NCBI GenBank assembly: GCA_017515945.1 | Contig: JAFWDX010000139.1 | Coordinates: 1 to 7,880, forward strand | Direction of reading: 5' to 3' | Length of the DNA: 7,880 nucleotides | DNA from: Blautia sp. | Lineage (GTDB): Bacteria; Bacillota; Clostridia; Lachnospirales; Lachnospiraceae | Part shown: piece by piece, positions 7,818-7,880 of the stretch | Layout: each line of letters opens with the position of its first letter | Numbering within the stretch: position 1 is the first letter of the stretch | The notes under the pieces: model-generated | The model's input: the letters and a program-made list of their open reading frames with translations, nothing else | Told to the model about the DNA's origin: nothing | Database searches by the model: none | Translations under genes and position numbers: made by a program

Positions 7818-7880
7818 GAGTCAGGGGGGCAGGTTCGGCGAGTCAGGGGTCAGGTTCGGTGAGTCAGGGGGGACAGGTTC
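7818..7880 (+). repeat. Short G-rich tandem repeat array upstream of addB, cut by the window edge
   Basis: Three imperfect copies of a 20-22 base unit lie head to tail at 7818-7839, 7840-7860 and 7861-7880. Each starts GAGTCAGGGG and continues to CAGGTTC, with GG plus one or two bases in the first two copies. Copies differ in the length of the G run and the junction after it (GGC, T, GGA). The third copy runs off the window, so the true copy number is unknown. The array sits 32 bases before the addB ATG, inside the likely promoter or leader region. No open reading frame is apparent. A dispersed intergenic repeat is my inference; no family is assigned. Confidence 0.85.

Noticed and set aside
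7801..7880. Possible sigma-A promoter for addB
   Set aside because: On the minus strand I found no TTGACA-like and TATAAT-like pair at proper spacing. CATAGT and CTGACT are weak matches at wrong distances. The promoter is probably beyond the window.
7818..7880. CRISPR array
   Set aside because: Units are 20-22 bases and directly adjacent, with no unique spacers between them, and no cas gene is present in the window.
7818..7880. G-quadruplex in the repeat array
   Set aside because: Runs of four to six G alternate with GG pairs, so only a weak two-layer structure could be drawn; not enough to call.

Overview
The window holds two large adjacent genes on the minus strand and almost nothing else: addB (4108-7785) followed by addA (46-4092). 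Together they encode the AddAB helicase-nuclease, the Gram-positive counterpart of RecBCD, which resects double-strand DNA ends for RecA-dependent repair. Assignment is secure: AddA shows the complete UvrD-like superfamily 1 helicase motif set plus a C-terminal RecB-family nuclease, and AddB shows its N-terminal Walker A, its nuclease motif and the four-cysteine pattern of the AddB iron-sulfur cluster.

The addB-addA order, the AGGAGG ribosome binding sites and protein features closest to the Bacillus/Clostridium type suggest a Firmicute. The rather GC-rich coding sequence would fit a member of the Clostridia such as a Lachnospiraceae species, but the genus cannot be fixed from this window.

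Layout, read along the minus strand: a short G/C-rich repeat array (7818-7880) ends 32 bases before the addB start; addB has a strong ribosome binding site; 15 bases separate the addB stop from the addA start, and a second, identical ribosome binding site fills that gap; addA ends at 46; a second short repeat array (1-40) lies just beyond its stop. The two genes are almost certainly one translationally coupled operon. No convincing promoter or terminator is visible inside the window.

The unusual part is inside the proteins. Both subunits are longer than their Bacillus subtilis counterparts, and much of the extra length lies in three low-complexity, Pro/Gly/Ala/Glu-rich linkers, each built from in-frame tandem repeats with different unit lengths (7, 19 and 13 residues). 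None overlaps a catalytic motif, and all motifs on either side are intact, so the enzyme looks functional. I see no new biological system here. The window is a standard recombination-repair operon with lineage-specific repeat expansions and repeat arrays at both edges.
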